Assembly: GCA_947090635.1 (NCBI GenBank)
Contig: CAMUOM010000003.1
Span: 12,672 to 76,671 of the forward strand
DNA: 64,000 nt
Direction of reading: 5' to 3'
Source: an uncultured Candidatus Saccharibacteria bacterium
GTDB taxonomy: Bacteria > Patescibacteriota > Saccharimonadia > Saccharimonadales > Saccharimonadaceae
The number at the start of each line of letters is the position of its first letter. The stretch's first letter is position 1. This document shows positions 26,234 to 35,636 of the stretch, piece after piece. Made by a program: the position numbers and the translations under genes. Under the pieces are notes generated by a model, which was not told where the DNA came from, searched no databases, and worked only from the letters and a program-made list of their open reading frames with translations.

Positions 26234-26703
26234 TGGTAAAATATCATGAACTAGACGCAACTGTTACCCCTGATCGCAAGCGTGTTGGTCGTGGTATCAG
26301 CTCTGGTTATGGCAAGACTGCTGGCCGTGGTACTAAGGGTCAGAAGGCTCGTACCGGTAAGAACAAGACCATTCAAATTATGACTGGTGCTCGTTCTCGT
26401 ATGCGTCAGCTACCAAAGCAGCGTGGTTTCAAGAGCAAGCGCGTGCCAGCACAGGTAGTTTATGCTGACCAGCTAAACGACCTCAAGGCAGCCGTAATTG
26501 ATAACAATGCGCTTTATGAAGCTGGGCTAATTAACACCCCATTCAATGCCGTTAAGGTTATTGCTCGTGGTGAATTAACCAGTAAGGCTACTGTCAAGGT
26601 TGCTGCTATGAGTGCTTCTGTATGTGAAGCTCTCGCTAAGAATGGCGGTAGCTTCGAGGCTACAGCTGTGCCTCTACCAGTTGCACAAGAAAAAGCTGAA
26701 TAA
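26233..26703 (+). CDS. rplO: 50S ribosomal protein L15
   Basis: The ATG overlapping the rpsE stop is chosen over an upstream frame start inside rpsE. The 156-residue product has the KRVGRGISSGYGKTAGRGTKGQ signature region. It is the last gene of the operon, and two hairpin terminators follow. secY, usually next, is instead at 33450. Confidence 0.96.
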   Translation: MVKYHELDATVTPDRKRVGRGISSGYGKTAGRGTKGQKARTGKNKTIQIMTGARSRMRQLPKQRGFKSKRVPAQVVYADQLNDLKAAVIDNNALYEAGLINTPFNAVKVIARGELTSKATVKVAAMSASVCEALAKNGGSFEATAVPLPVAQEKAE

Positions 26704-26722
26704 TAAGAGTCTGACCGCTCCC

Positions 26723-26755
26723 GAATACACCCTTGTCTAGGGTGTATTCTTTTAA
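26723..26755 (+). terminator. Intrinsic terminator of the rplC-rplO operon
   Basis: A perfect 10-bp stem (26723-26732 with 26740-26749) is followed by TTTT. Confidence 0.92.
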
Positions 26756-26760
26756 TTTAA

Positions 26761-26796
26761 AAAATAGCCCCCCCCTGTGAAGGGGCTATTTTATTT
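26761..26796. terminator. Bidirectional terminator between convergent operons
   Basis: AAAATAGCCCC pairs with GGGGCTATTTT, with A/T-runs on both sides. It overlaps the end of the minus-strand pseudouridine synthase, so it probably stops both converging operons. Confidence 0.88.
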
Positions 26797-27483
26797 TAGA
26801 AGGGCAACTTCGCGCGGTGTTAGTTCGAGAAATGCGCCCGAGGCTAGCCCGCTTAAGGTAATGCCATCAAAGTTAATGCGGTGGAGTTTGATTACTGTGT
26901 AGCCGAGGCTAGCAAAGGTTCGGCGAATTTGTCGGTTGCGTCCCTCATGCATGGTAACTTTAAATTCTGTGCGGGAATCATTGAGTCGTTCAAGGCCTAA
27001 TTTACTATTGCCGTCCGGTAGATTGACACCAAAATCAGCAATCATTTGTTGATGTAAAGGCTGCAATGGCTGGTCTAGTGTAACCAAATACTCCTTAGTT
27101 TTGGCAAATTTAGGGTGGGTTAAATGGAAGGCGAGGTCGCCATCGTCGGTCAAGAGAATCAGGCCAGATGAATCTTTATCAAGTCGACCGATGGTCTTCA
27201 GCTTATGATATTTCTCTGGTAGAATAGCATAAATAGTTTCGACATCCTTAGCTTGTGCTTTGCGCGAGCAAACATAGCCCACGGGTTTATTAAGGGCTAG
27301 AACTGTACTTGCTTGAGGCAAATGCAATGTAGTGCCATTTAGCTTGACGATGTCGCTATCTGATACGTCGGCGCCAATTGTTACTGGTGCATCATTAATA
27401 GTAATCCTACCAGCCGCAATTAACTGGTCGGCCTCACGGCGTGATACGCCACTAGCGTGGGCAATAAACTTATTTAGTCGCAT
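26791..27483 (-). CDS. RsuA/RluB/RluE-family pseudouridine synthase
   Basis: The 230-residue protein has an N-terminal S4 domain (RLNKFIAHASGVSRREAD) and a catalytic domain with GRLDKDSSGL, whose Asp near residue 100 is the catalytic one, plus the C-terminal EGRNRQIRR motif. It modifies uridine in rRNA; RluB-type 23S or RsuA-type 16S specificity cannot be told from sequence alone. On its strand TATAAT (27496-27491) lies 7 bases before the ATG, so it is a leaderless candidate. Confidence 0.92.
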   Translation of the reverse strand: MRLNKFIAHASGVSRREADQLIAAGRITINDAPVTIGADVSDSDIVKLNGTTLHLPQASTVLALNKPVGYVCSRKAQAKDVETIYAILPEKYHKLKTIGRLDKDSSGLILLTDDGDLAFHLTHPKFAKTKEYLVTLDQPLQPLHQQMIADFGVNLPDGNSKLGLERLNDSRTEFKVTMHEGRNRQIRRTFASLGYTVIKLHRINFDGITLSGLASGAFLELTPREVALLK

Positions 27484-27504
27484 TAAGTTTATTATACACG
27501 TTAG

Positions 27505-28866
27505 CTATTGCTGAGGAAAGAAGTTAGTACTAATTGTTGGCGCGCCGGCTGTTGACGTAGTATCGACGCTACCTAGGCTATTAGTTTCTCCCAAAAGAGT
27601 GGAAAGGTTGATGCGTGGGTCTGCCACTGATGAAACTGGTGTTTCTTGCGGCTGTATTGGACTAGGCAGTTGCTGTGGCAATCCAGATTCTGCGTCTGGC
27701 AATATAGCTGGTGCTGATGTTGATGCCGCTGGTGTAGGTACCGGTGCTGGCAACGGCGATGGCTCCATTGCAGCTGGTTTAGGCTCTACGGCCACTGGTG
27801 CAGGTGAGGGCTGAGTTTGAACTTGGGGTTGAGACTCCGACTCTACTTGTGGCTGCCCAAAGATACTTTGTAGTGAATGAGCTTGCTGAATACTGTCAGT
27901 AATTGATGACGATTCTACTGGAGCAGTTGTAGCTATTGGTGCAGGTGTCGCTGGTGCAGGCGCTACTGGTGCAGACGCTGGAACCTGAGACTGCGTCTGC
28001 GGCTGAGCGGTAATTGCTGGCGCAGGTACCGGAGCCAAAGATTGAGCCGGTTTATTAGCGATAGGTGCTGATTTTGCGGCTGGTCGAGGTAATTGGTCGT
28101 TTAAAATGTGCCGCTGTGCTAGCTGTGCGTTTAGAGTGATTGCGGTAGCTGGCTGTTTGGTGACGCTATTATTAGCACTGGTGTTGGATTGTTGCTCATT
28201 ATCATATAAAGTTGGACTGCCCTGATAATAAGCGGCACTATCGCGCACGGGCGGTTGATTATAAGCAGGGACCTGTAATGGGGTATTTGGCAAATTAGGC
28301 GATGGCTTGCCAGCAACAACGTTAGGTGAAGTAGCTGCGAGTGGGTTGAATGAAGATTGTCCAGAGGCTGGTAGATTGGTGTCATTTGGTTGATTAACTA
28401 CAACAGAACCCTGTTCTTGAGATTTTTGTGCATTAATTTGAGCATCATGCGCCGCTCTAGCGGAAGTTTCCATCTGCTCTACAGTGCGTTGACTAGATTG
28501 GTCATTTAAAACCTCATGTACGGTGCGTACAATATCTTCGATTCCAACCTGCGATTTTACTAGGTAGCGGTCGGCACCAAGTTCGTCACCGCGTTCGCGC
28601 TGGTGTTCTGAGCTTAAGGCGGTAAGCATAATTACCTTAACGTTTTTAGTAGACTCATTGCCGCGCAATAAGTCCAGCATCTCAAAACCACTAATGCGTG
28701 GCATCATGACATCTGAAACGATTAAATCTGGCTTCTCGCTAATAGCAAGTGCCAAGGCCTTTTCGCCGTCGTCAGCTGAGACCACAGAATAACCTTCAGC
28801 TAGCAATCTGACACCATAGATTTCGCGTAGGCTATTGTCGTCTTCTACTAGTAAAATTTTTGTCAT
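27505..28866 (-). CDS. Response regulator receiver protein with long disordered tail
   Basis: The 453-residue protein starts with a complete CheY-like receiver domain: acidic pocket E8/D9/D10, phosphoacceptor D52 (SDVMMP), T81 and K103. After residue ~125 there is no output domain. Instead there are ~325 residues rich in Pro, Ala, Gln, Ser and Thr, probably disordered. It may act through protein contacts, not DNA binding. An AAGGG-type site precedes the ATG, and the PAS kinase gene lies just upstream on the same strand. Confidence 0.88.
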   Translation of the reverse strand: MTKILLVEDDNSLREIYGVRLLAEGYSVVSADDGEKALALAISEKPDLIVSDVMMPRISGFEMLDLLRGNESTKNVKVIMLTALSSEHQRERGDELGADRYLVKSQVGIEDIVRTVHEVLNDQSSQRTVEQMETSARAAHDAQINAQKSQEQGSVVVNQPNDTNLPASGQSSFNPLAATSPNVVAGKPSPNLPNTPLQVPAYNQPPVRDSAAYYQGSPTLYDNEQQSNTSANNSVTKQPATAITLNAQLAQRHILNDQLPRPAAKSAPIANKPAQSLAPVPAPAITAQPQTQSQVPASAPVAPAPATPAPIATTAPVESSSITDSIQQAHSLQSIFGQPQVESESQPQVQTQPSPAPVAVEPKPAAMEPSPLPAPVPTPAASTSAPAILPDAESGLPQQLPSPIQPQETPVSSVADPRINLSTLLGETNSLGSVDTTSTAGAPTISTNFFPQQ

Positions 28867-28925
28867 TAACCCTTACCCTTCAAATTATAGTTATATTATA
28901 GCGCATATGCTTACCCATGGCAACA

Positions 28926-30158
28926 CTAGTTGGCATGATTTTTGGTTGCCTTACGTGCTTGAATTTCATGAGCCTTTTGAACTGCTTGCTCATGTGTTAA
29001 ATTATCTAATTCAAGCCAAAAGGTCGACCCTTGTCCATAAGTGCTATTGACACCTACGTTGCCGCCAATATTATTGGCTAGGCGTTTGATAAGATAGAGG
29101 CCCAACCCAGTACCACCAATCTCGCGAGTTTGGCTATTGTCAACCCGATAAAATTTTTGAAATAGGTGTGGAATATCTTCTTCTGGGATGCCAATGCCAG
29201 TGTCGGTTACTTCAAACCGTACCATACGGTCGATGATTTTGACACTAACAGTCACACTACCTTGTTTGGTGTATTTGATAGCATTTTCTACCATGTTGTC
29301 TAGAATTTCGGTAAGTTGGTCTAGGTCAGCATAAACGATAGCTGGCGGGGTAAGTACTAAGCCACTGCGCTGTTCACCACCTTGTCCAGCTGTACTGCCA
29401 TCAGTAAATTGTAAAGTCAACCCCTTGGCGGCGGCGCGCTCGCTGAAGTCGTGTACAACTTGGCGACCAACTAGTTTGGCGTCTAATAGACAAGGGTCAT
29501 TATCCATGCGATGGTCGTCGGCTTTTGTGACATCCAGTAGGTCTTGGAAGAGTCGTCCGAGTCTGCGAACGGAGTCGTGGGCTTTTTGCGCATACATACG
29601 CGCGCGATTGTCAATTGTGGCAGTTTCTGGATTGAGAATCATACCCAAATAGCCCTCAATAATAGCTACTGGTGTGCGCATTTCGTGGCTAGCTGTGGAA
29701 ATAAAATCGGTTTGTGCGTTCTGCTCGGCACGCTCGTGAGTGATATCCCGGAATACGATAATTGCACCATTATTAACAGCAGTATCGTTTTTTTGTAGCG
29801 TAATTGGTGTTACTTTTAGCGAGATTGATATTTTTTGGTCGGAGTGGGTTAGTAGATAGAACGAATCGCTCGCCTGAGGCTTGTTTGTAGCCATAGCTCT
29901 AGCAATCGGATTTTCCGTATCAGAAATTGGTCGTCCAGCGCTATTGGCAAAACGAAAGATCGTCTTATGATTAAGCTGATTAGCCTCTGCTTCAGTCCAG
30001 GCTAGTAAGCGTTCGGCGGCAGGGTTGAATAATTTAATAGTTCCGGCGCTGTCGACAAATGAAATACCGTCGGAAATATTGTCAATAACTATTTTGGCCT
30101 TAACTTGCAAATCTTCCGCAGAAGACGCTGATAATTCATTTGACCTAATATTGAACAA
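28926..30158 (-). CDS. Soluble PAS-domain sensor histidine kinase
   Basis: The 410-residue protein has a PAS domain (about residues 20-140), a HisKA domain with phosphoacceptor H158 (SHEMRTP), and a HATPase domain with N box (DNMVENAIKYT), G1 box (DTGIGIP) and G2 box (GGTGLGLYL). No transmembrane segment is seen, so it should sense a cytoplasmic signal. The likely start is TTG, behind GAGGGTGGG. The receiver protein next to it is the natural partner. Confidence 0.88.
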   Translation of the reverse strand: MFNIRSNELSASSAEDLQVKAKIVIDNISDGISFVDSAGTIKLFNPAAERLLAWTEAEANQLNHKTIFRFANSAGRPISDTENPIARAMATNKPQASDSFYLLTHSDQKISISLKVTPITLQKNDTAVNNGAIIVFRDITHERAEQNAQTDFISTASHEMRTPVAIIEGYLGMILNPETATIDNRARMYAQKAHDSVRRLGRLFQDLLDVTKADDHRMDNDPCLLDAKLVGRQVVHDFSERAAAKGLTLQFTDGSTAGQGGEQRSGLVLTPPAIVYADLDQLTEILDNMVENAIKYTKQGSVTVSVKIIDRMVRFEVTDTGIGIPEEDIPHLFQKFYRVDNSQTREIGGTGLGLYLIKRLANNIGGNVGVNSTYGQGSTFWLELDNLTHEQAVQKAHEIQARKATKNHAN

Positions 30159-30182
30159 TTCCCACCCTCGTAATAATATTAC

Positions 30183-30257
30183 TGGTGACCTCGCGGGGAA
30201 TCGAACCCCGGTTGTTGGGATGAGAACCCAATGTCCTAACCGCTAGACGACAAGGCC
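30183..30257 (-). tRNA. tRNA-Glu (anticodon CTC)
   Basis: The sequence folds into a standard cloverleaf of 75 bases including an encoded 3' CCA. The anticodon stem TTGGG/CCCAA encloses the loop TTCTCAT, giving CTC. The T-loop reads GTTCGATTC. It lies between the two histidine kinase genes. Confidence 0.95.
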
Positions 30258-30301
30258 ACGCTTATATTATATTACCAAACTATATAAAATATTGCAAATA
30301 A

Positions 30302-31855
30302 TTATTGGATAATTTTATTGTGATTTCGCAGTAGCGCCATACCCTTGAGGCTTAGTGGTTGTTCTAGCTCGGTTTGGATGCCGGTTTTTTCTTGACCTGG
30401 CTTGTATAGTGGAAGCCAAATGGTGAAAGTTGTACCTTTACCTTCAACTGATTCGGCGGCGATAAACCCACTGTGCTGCTTAATAATGGCACGAGAAATG
30501 TATAGACCTAGCCCAGAGCCGCCAATTGCTTGTTTTGAACGACCGCTACGGTAAAACTTACTAAATAGGTTTTGCATTGCTGCAGAGGTAATACCGATAC
30601 CATTGTCGTGGACGCTAACCGTCAAGAATTCCTCATCAACCTTTGCGGTTACATGGATGCTGCCGTTTTCTTTTGTATATTTAATAGCATTGTCTACTAA
30701 GTTGCTAATTACTTCGCCAATCGAACTGCGGTCAGCAAAGATGCTTGGTAAATTATCTTCGATTTGCCAAGTCAATTTGCGCTGTGTCGTGGATGCACGC
30801 AACGCTAAGTCATCTTTAATGTCACTTAAGATGTCATATATAGTGATTTTTTGTGGCCTAAACTTTAACCCGCGGTGGTCGTAGCGACTAGCATTTAGAA
30901 TATTATTAATATAGGATGACAGGCGTTGTGATGAAACGTCTACTAAGTCAAGCAGTTTGCGATTATTGGCATCGCTACTACTTAAATTATCCTTCAGAAT
31001 ATCGATGTAGCCACGCATAGTAGTAATTGGTCCGCGTAATTCGTGCGCCGCAAGTGTCAGTGTATCCATAGTTGATTCTTCGGCAACGTACTTGTCGGTG
31101 CGGTCAACGGTGATAATTGCAATATCCATACCTTCGATTGAATCGCGCTGGTACTGTACAACTACATCGTAAATGTGGCGTTCTTCAATACTGTCTGGCG
31201 ATACGTTGGCGATGTGTGACCAAACTCTTTGCCCATAAATTTGTTCGGCTTGCATCTTGAGAATCCAGTCTTGCAGATTTAAGGTGTCATTACTAAAGTC
31301 GAGCTGAATTGTCGGACTACCATTAACTAAAGCGATTGGCGCTGAGCTGTTATTATATACAATGTCAAGGTTGCTGTTTAAAATAATGATGCCAACTGGA
31401 ACGATAGATAAAATATTATCCTTTAGCATGGCATCTGAGAGACTAATTAAGCCTTGTCTTTCATTGTTGCGTCGTCTGATGTCGCCCGATAACAGAGTAT
31501 TGAGTTTTGCAAGCTCTGACCTAATATAGAATGGACATATTTTAACGCAGAATGTAGTCCATCCGCCTAGTCCTTCCAGCTCTGATTTGCGCGATAGAAT
31601 TTGACAGATGAATTTAAATGGCAATGCCACAATAATCAATGAATATAGGCCAATTAGCGTTTCAAAGACAATTAGCCCAACTAGCATGAGAGTTAGCGTC
31701 GGTGCAGTGAGATTTATTTTATGTTCCATGACTGCCTTGGATATAAAATAGATAGCAAAACTGACAGCTAGTTGGGACACAATAAACAACGTTGAAGTAT
31801 ACAATCGCACGTGATGAGCGATGCGTGCATAACCGATATCATGCTGTTGCTTCAT
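30302..31855 (-). CDS. Membrane sensor histidine kinase
   Basis: The 517-residue protein has two transmembrane segments near the N-terminus (about 17-40 and 50-80), a PAS-like region, HisKA with H271 (AHELRGP), and HATPase boxes NLVDNAIKYT, DNGIGI and GGSGLGLY. Almost nothing is exposed between the membrane spans, suggesting an intramembrane or cytoplasmic sensing mode. No separate regulator adjoins it, so it may share the receiver protein at 27505. TAAAAT lies 8 bases before the ATG on its strand. Confidence 0.9.
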   Translation of the reverse strand: MKQQHDIGYARIAHHVRLYTSTLFIVSQLAVSFAIYFISKAVMEHKINLTAPTLTLMLVGLIVFETLIGLYSLIIVALPFKFICQILSRKSELEGLGGWTTFCVKICPFYIRSELAKLNTLLSGDIRRRNNERQGLISLSDAMLKDNILSIVPVGIIILNSNLDIVYNNSSAPIALVNGSPTIQLDFSNDTLNLQDWILKMQAEQIYGQRVWSHIANVSPDSIEERHIYDVVVQYQRDSIEGMDIAIITVDRTDKYVAEESTMDTLTLAAHELRGPITTMRGYIDILKDNLSSSDANNRKLLDLVDVSSQRLSSYINNILNASRYDHRGLKFRPQKITIYDILSDIKDDLALRASTTQRKLTWQIEDNLPSIFADRSSIGEVISNLVDNAIKYTKENGSIHVTAKVDEEFLTVSVHDNGIGITSAAMQNLFSKFYRSGRSKQAIGGSGLGLYISRAIIKQHSGFIAAESVEGKGTTFTIWLPLYKPGQEKTGIQTELEQPLSLKGMALLRNHNKIIQ

Positions 31856-31911
31856 TTGTTATTATTTTAACATAAACGCAATATTTATTGTCAATAAAAT
31901 ACTAGTCTTTA

Positions 31912-33360
31912 TTAACTAGCAGCTAGGATTGCTGCTTCGATTCGACTAATAGTTTCGTCGCGACCGAGTAATCGCATTGTTTCTGGTAGGCCAGGGCTGA
32001 ATGGCGCCCAAGTTAACGCAAAGCGGATAATGCCAAACAATATCATTGGCTTCTGGTTAGTTTCAACTAGTAGCTGATTGAGGCGGTCTTGTAGAGCAGT
32101 TTCATTGGTAAAGTCAGCATCTTTCAAGGCGTCTTTGGTGGTAGCCAATAAATTAATCAGTTCAGAGGTTTCAAGCTTCTTAAGCTGTTTGTTGCTAGTT
32201 ATCATTGTCCAATCTGGTGTTGGCCGTTTGAAGAAATATTCTGAAAGTGCCGGTAAGTCAGCAAGAGTCTTGAGGCGGTCTTGTACTACGGTCAATACGG
32301 CAAGCTGGCGTTCAGGAGTGGCCGTATTGCCAGCTTCACCCCAGAATTTGGTAACGCGAGTAGCCAAATCAGCCACAGTTAGGCGCTTAATCCACTGGGC
32401 ATTCATCCAAAGCAAACGCTTTTCATCAAAGCGTGCGCCGGAGCGCTGGACGTGGGCAAAACTGAACTTGCTGATTAATTCTTCAAGGGTAAAGATATCC
32501 TGTTCGGTGCCATCATTCCAGCCAAGGCAGGCAAGGAAGTTCAGCATTGCCTCTGGCAAATAGCCCTCGTCGCGATATTCGGTAACTGACTTAGCGCCGT
32601 CGCGTTTGCCGAGCTTTTTGTGGCCGTCAGGCGCAAGGATGTGTGGCAAGTGGGCGAAAATTGGCCGTTTTACTCCGAGAGCGTCGTACAATGCAAGATA
32701 TTTTGGCATTGAGCTAATGTATTCTTGGCCACGGATGACGTGTGTTACTTGCATTAAGTTATCGTCTACGATGTGGGCGAAATTGTAAGTTGGCAGGCCA
32801 TCTGACTTCATAATAATAAAGTCATCCACAGCTTCGGCGCCGGCTGAGAGGTCGCCCATTACTTCGTCGTGCCAGTGGTAGCTTTTAGCTTCGGGTACTT
32901 TAAATCGGAGGGCTTCGTGACCAGTCCAGGCTGGGGTAACTTCTGGCCGATGCTCGCGATATAAGAATAGTTGGTGATTATTGGCAGCTACCTGTTTAAG
33001 CGCCTCAAGTTCATCGTGTGAGCGCGGGTCGACATAAGCTAAGCCAGAGTCAACTAGTTTTTGTGCCCATTCGTGGTAAATTGCGCGGCGATTGGTTTGA
33101 TGGTAGGGCCCGAAGCTACCTTTTTCTTGGCCATTACTATCAGGGCCTTCATCCCAATCTAGGCCAAGCCATTTTAGAACATCAATAATTAAGTCCTCGG
33201 CACCAGCGACAAAGCGACTTTGGTCGGTATCTTCGATACGGAGGATGAATTGCCCGTGATTTTGACGAGCAATAAAATAAGGGTAGAGCGCCGAACGTAC
33301 ATTGCCAACATGGATGTAGCCAGTAGGGCTTGGCGCAAAACGTGTACGAATATTAGTCAT
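31912..33360 (-). CDS. gltX: Glutamyl-tRNA synthetase
   Basis: The start is the ATG at 33360; longer frames would extend past the promoter TATAAT (33372-33367), which lies 6 bases before this ATG, so the mRNA is probably leaderless. The 482-residue class I synthetase has RFAPSPTGYIHVGN (HIGH region), LRIEDTDQSR and KLGKRDGA (KMSKS variant). It charges tRNA-Glu, one of which is encoded 1.7 kb away. Confidence 0.96.
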   Translation of the reverse strand: MTNIRTRFAPSPTGYIHVGNVRSALYPYFIARQNHGQFILRIEDTDQSRFVAGAEDLIIDVLKWLGLDWDEGPDSNGQEKGSFGPYHQTNRRAIYHEWAQKLVDSGLAYVDPRSHDELEALKQVAANNHQLFLYREHRPEVTPAWTGHEALRFKVPEAKSYHWHDEVMGDLSAGAEAVDDFIIMKSDGLPTYNFAHIVDDNLMQVTHVIRGQEYISSMPKYLALYDALGVKRPIFAHLPHILAPDGHKKLGKRDGAKSVTEYRDEGYLPEAMLNFLACLGWNDGTEQDIFTLEELISKFSFAHVQRSGARFDEKRLLWMNAQWIKRLTVADLATRVTKFWGEAGNTATPERQLAVLTVVQDRLKTLADLPALSEYFFKRPTPDWTMITSNKQLKKLETSELINLLATTKDALKDADFTNETALQDRLNQLLVETNQKPMILFGIIRFALTWAPFSPGLPETMRLLGRDETISRIEAAILAAS

Positions 33361-33388
33361 ATTTCTATTATATAACAATTTGTGAGTC

Positions 33389-33417
33389 TTGACGGCGCGC
33401 GTTGATTTATATAAAAT
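33389..33417 (+). promoter_or_regulatory. Promoter of secY-sortase operon
   Basis: TTGACG (33389-33394), 17 bases, TAAAAT (33412-33417). It is divergent from the gltX promoter within a ~90-base intergenic region. Confidence 0.65.
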
Positions 33418-33449
33418 AAGCATTGTAATTATTAAAGAAGGGTAGGAGA

Positions 33450-34853
33450 GTGAATTGGAAAATAATCTTCAAATCGCTTAAGAGCCGTGATATGCTAACG
33501 CGTATCGGCGCGGTCTTAGGTTTGATTGTGGTATATCGCTTTCTAGCGCACATCCCGGTACCATTAGCCGAGCCAACTGCGCTAAAGGATGTTATATCGC
33601 ATGCAATCTCATCAAACTCGTTTGGTGGATTCCTTAATTTATTGACGGGAGGTGCGTTAGCTAGCTTCTCGATTATGCTGGTCGGTTTAAGCCCATACAT
33701 TACAGCATCGGTGTTTACTCAGATGTTGACCAAGGCTGTGCCACGAGTTGAGGAGATGAATAAAGATGGTGAGAGTGGACGTCGTCGCATTAACCAGTGG
33801 ACTCGTTTATTGTCATTTCCACTAGCGATTCTGCAGTCGATTGCTTACATCTTTATCTTGCGTCAGAGTGTTGCGGCGCAGAGTCCGACTTTGCAGGCGA
33901 TGACGCTTGGTCAATGGTTCATGGCGGTAACAGCCATGACAGCCGGTGCTATGCTGCTAATGTGGATTGGTGAAATCATGACTGAAAAAGGTCTTGGCGG
34001 CGGTATTACGTTATTGATTGTAATCGGTATTTTGTCGCAGATGCCTCAGACTTTTGTGTCGCTTTGGGCAGCAATGACTAACGTAAACGGTAATCCATTC
34101 CATCTATTTAACTGGTTCACTATAAGCGGTCTAAACAATACGGCAACGTGGATGTCGCTTGCTGTAGTGTTAGCTATGCTGTTTATTTTATACATGCTGG
34201 TGAAAATTAACGAAGGACAGCGTGTGCTAACTGTCAATTATGCGCGTCGTGTGCATGGTAACAGCCAGTATGGTGGTGTTACTTCAATTTTACCAATCAA
34301 GCTAATTACCGCAGGCGTGATCCCAGTAATTTTTGCCGTAGCGTTCTTGGCCTTACCGGCGTTTGTTGGGCAGATTATGATTGCTGGTAACTTCCATGCC
34401 GATATTGGTCGCAACTTAGTGCTGTGGTTCCAGCGTAACAATAGTGCTGTGCTATCGGGCTGGACGCAGCTAATCTACCCAGTAACCTACTTCTTCTTGG
34501 TGGTAGCATTTACCTACTTCTATACTTCGATTGTTTTGAATACGCGTGAATTAGCTGAAGGCTTGCAAAATCAAGGTGGATTTATTGATGGGATTCGCCC
34601 TGGCAAGCGTACAGAGCGCTATATCAGCCAAGTGGTTAATCGTTTGACGCTATTTGGTTCAATTGCGCTCGGTATCATTTCAGTTTTGCCATTCTTAGGT
34701 GAGTATATTATGATTCATGCTGGTATGGCAGCGGCCGCATCAACTTTGTCACTCGGCGGCACGGGACTTTTAATTGTGGTAACTGGCGCACTCGAGTGCT
34801 TGCGTCAAACTAATTCAAGGGCATTAATGGTAACTTATGATGAATATCGCTAA
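33450..34853 (+). CDS. secY: Preprotein translocase subunit SecY
   Basis: The 467-residue protein has the usual ten hydrophobic segments, the VPLAEPTAL early periplasmic loop, and the conserved cytoplasmic loops (YARRVHGN; LQNQGGFIDGIRPGKRTERY). The GTG start follows GAAGGGTAGGAGA; the resulting start NWKIIFKSLKSRDM resembles other SecY N-termini. It is outside the ribosomal operon where it normally sits and overlaps the sortase gene by 17 bases. Confidence 0.96.
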   Translation: MNWKIIFKSLKSRDMLTRIGAVLGLIVVYRFLAHIPVPLAEPTALKDVISHAISSNSFGGFLNLLTGGALASFSIMLVGLSPYITASVFTQMLTKAVPRVEEMNKDGESGRRRINQWTRLLSFPLAILQSIAYIFILRQSVAAQSPTLQAMTLGQWFMAVTAMTAGAMLLMWIGEIMTEKGLGGGITLLIVIGILSQMPQTFVSLWAAMTNVNGNPFHLFNWFTISGLNNTATWMSLAVVLAMLFILYMLVKINEGQRVLTVNYARRVHGNSQYGGVTSILPIKLITAGVIPVIFAVAFLALPAFVGQIMIAGNFHADIGRNLVLWFQRNNSAVLSGWTQLIYPVTYFFLVVAFTYFYTSIVLNTRELAEGLQNQGGFIDGIRPGKRTERYISQVVNRLTLFGSIALGIISVLPFLGEYIMIHAGMAAAASTLSLGGTGLLIVVTGALECLRQTNSRALMVTYDEYR

Positions 34854-35574
34854 TCGTAAATCAGTAAAAAATAAATCAATTCGTATTGCAGTAATATTAA
34901 TTATAGTGGGCGTGGCATTGATTGTTGCGGCAGGGTTCTTACTTAAGAGCCGTCTTGACGACAATCATAACAAGCAGGTTTGGGATCAGCATGCTAAAGA
35001 AGCACGTCTGAGTACGGCGCCGGTTACGCCGGAAATGCGTGATAAATATCATACTGCGCCGAATAAGCCACGTTATATTAGCGTACCAAAGATTAAATTG
35101 GATCGTGTGCGCGTGCTTGAACTAGGTTTGACTAATCCAAATCGTAACGGCGAGCAGCAGATTGATGCGCCAAAGGGTATTCATGATGCTGGTTGGTTTA
35201 ACTGCAAGATTAATGACAGGCAGAACACTTGCGATAAGACAGCTTATCCAGAGGATAATGATACGCAAAATGCAGTAGTGATTGATGGTCACAGTTGTTT
35301 TGGTCGCGGGTGTGTATTTGACCATATTGACCAGCTTAAGGCGGGTGATAAGGTTGATTTGACCATGGGCGATAATAAAATTATTAGCTATAAGGTTGTC
35401 GCAGTAGAAAAGGTTAGATTACAGGACTTTGACATCGATAAATTGATGCGCCCAATTACCAACGGTAAGGCAGGGTTGAACTTGATTACTTGTGCTGGTA
35501 CTTGGAGTATGAAAGATACTCGCGGTATACGTAGTATGGACCAGCGTGTGGTCGTATATACAGAAAAAATGTAG
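34837..35574 (+). CDS. Sortase-family transpeptidase
   Basis: The 245-residue protein has an N-terminal transmembrane anchor (about 17-36) and a sortase domain with H152 (VIDGHS), catalytic C219 (LITCAG) and R237 (DQRVVVYT). Sortases join secreted proteins to the envelope or to each other. It overlaps secY and lies just upstream of the large secreted proteins, but those lack a visible LPXTG-type tail. Extra Cys residues (123, 132, 154, 159) could form disulfides. Two adjacent ATGs (34837, 34840) are possible starts. Confidence 0.9.
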   Translation: MMNIANRKSVKNKSIRIAVILIIVGVALIVAAGFLLKSRLDDNHNKQVWDQHAKEARLSTAPVTPEMRDKYHTAPNKPRYISVPKIKLDRVRVLELGLTNPNRNGEQQIDAPKGIHDAGWFNCKINDRQNTCDKTAYPEDNDTQNAVVIDGHSCFGRGCVFDHIDQLKAGDKVDLTMGDNKIISYKVVAVEKVRLQDFDIDKLMRPITNGKAGLNLITCAGTWSMKDTRGIRSMDQRVVVYTEKM

Positions 35575-35636
35575 CATTGTTGCATAATTTATTACGCTAG
35601 TGTTATAATAGTGCATATCATATGAAGGAGGTGGAG

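Noticed and set aside
26231..26235. Missed small rpmD (L30) gene between rpsE and rplO
   Set aside because: The two genes overlap by one base (TAATG), leaving no room. L30 absence is a known CPR trait.
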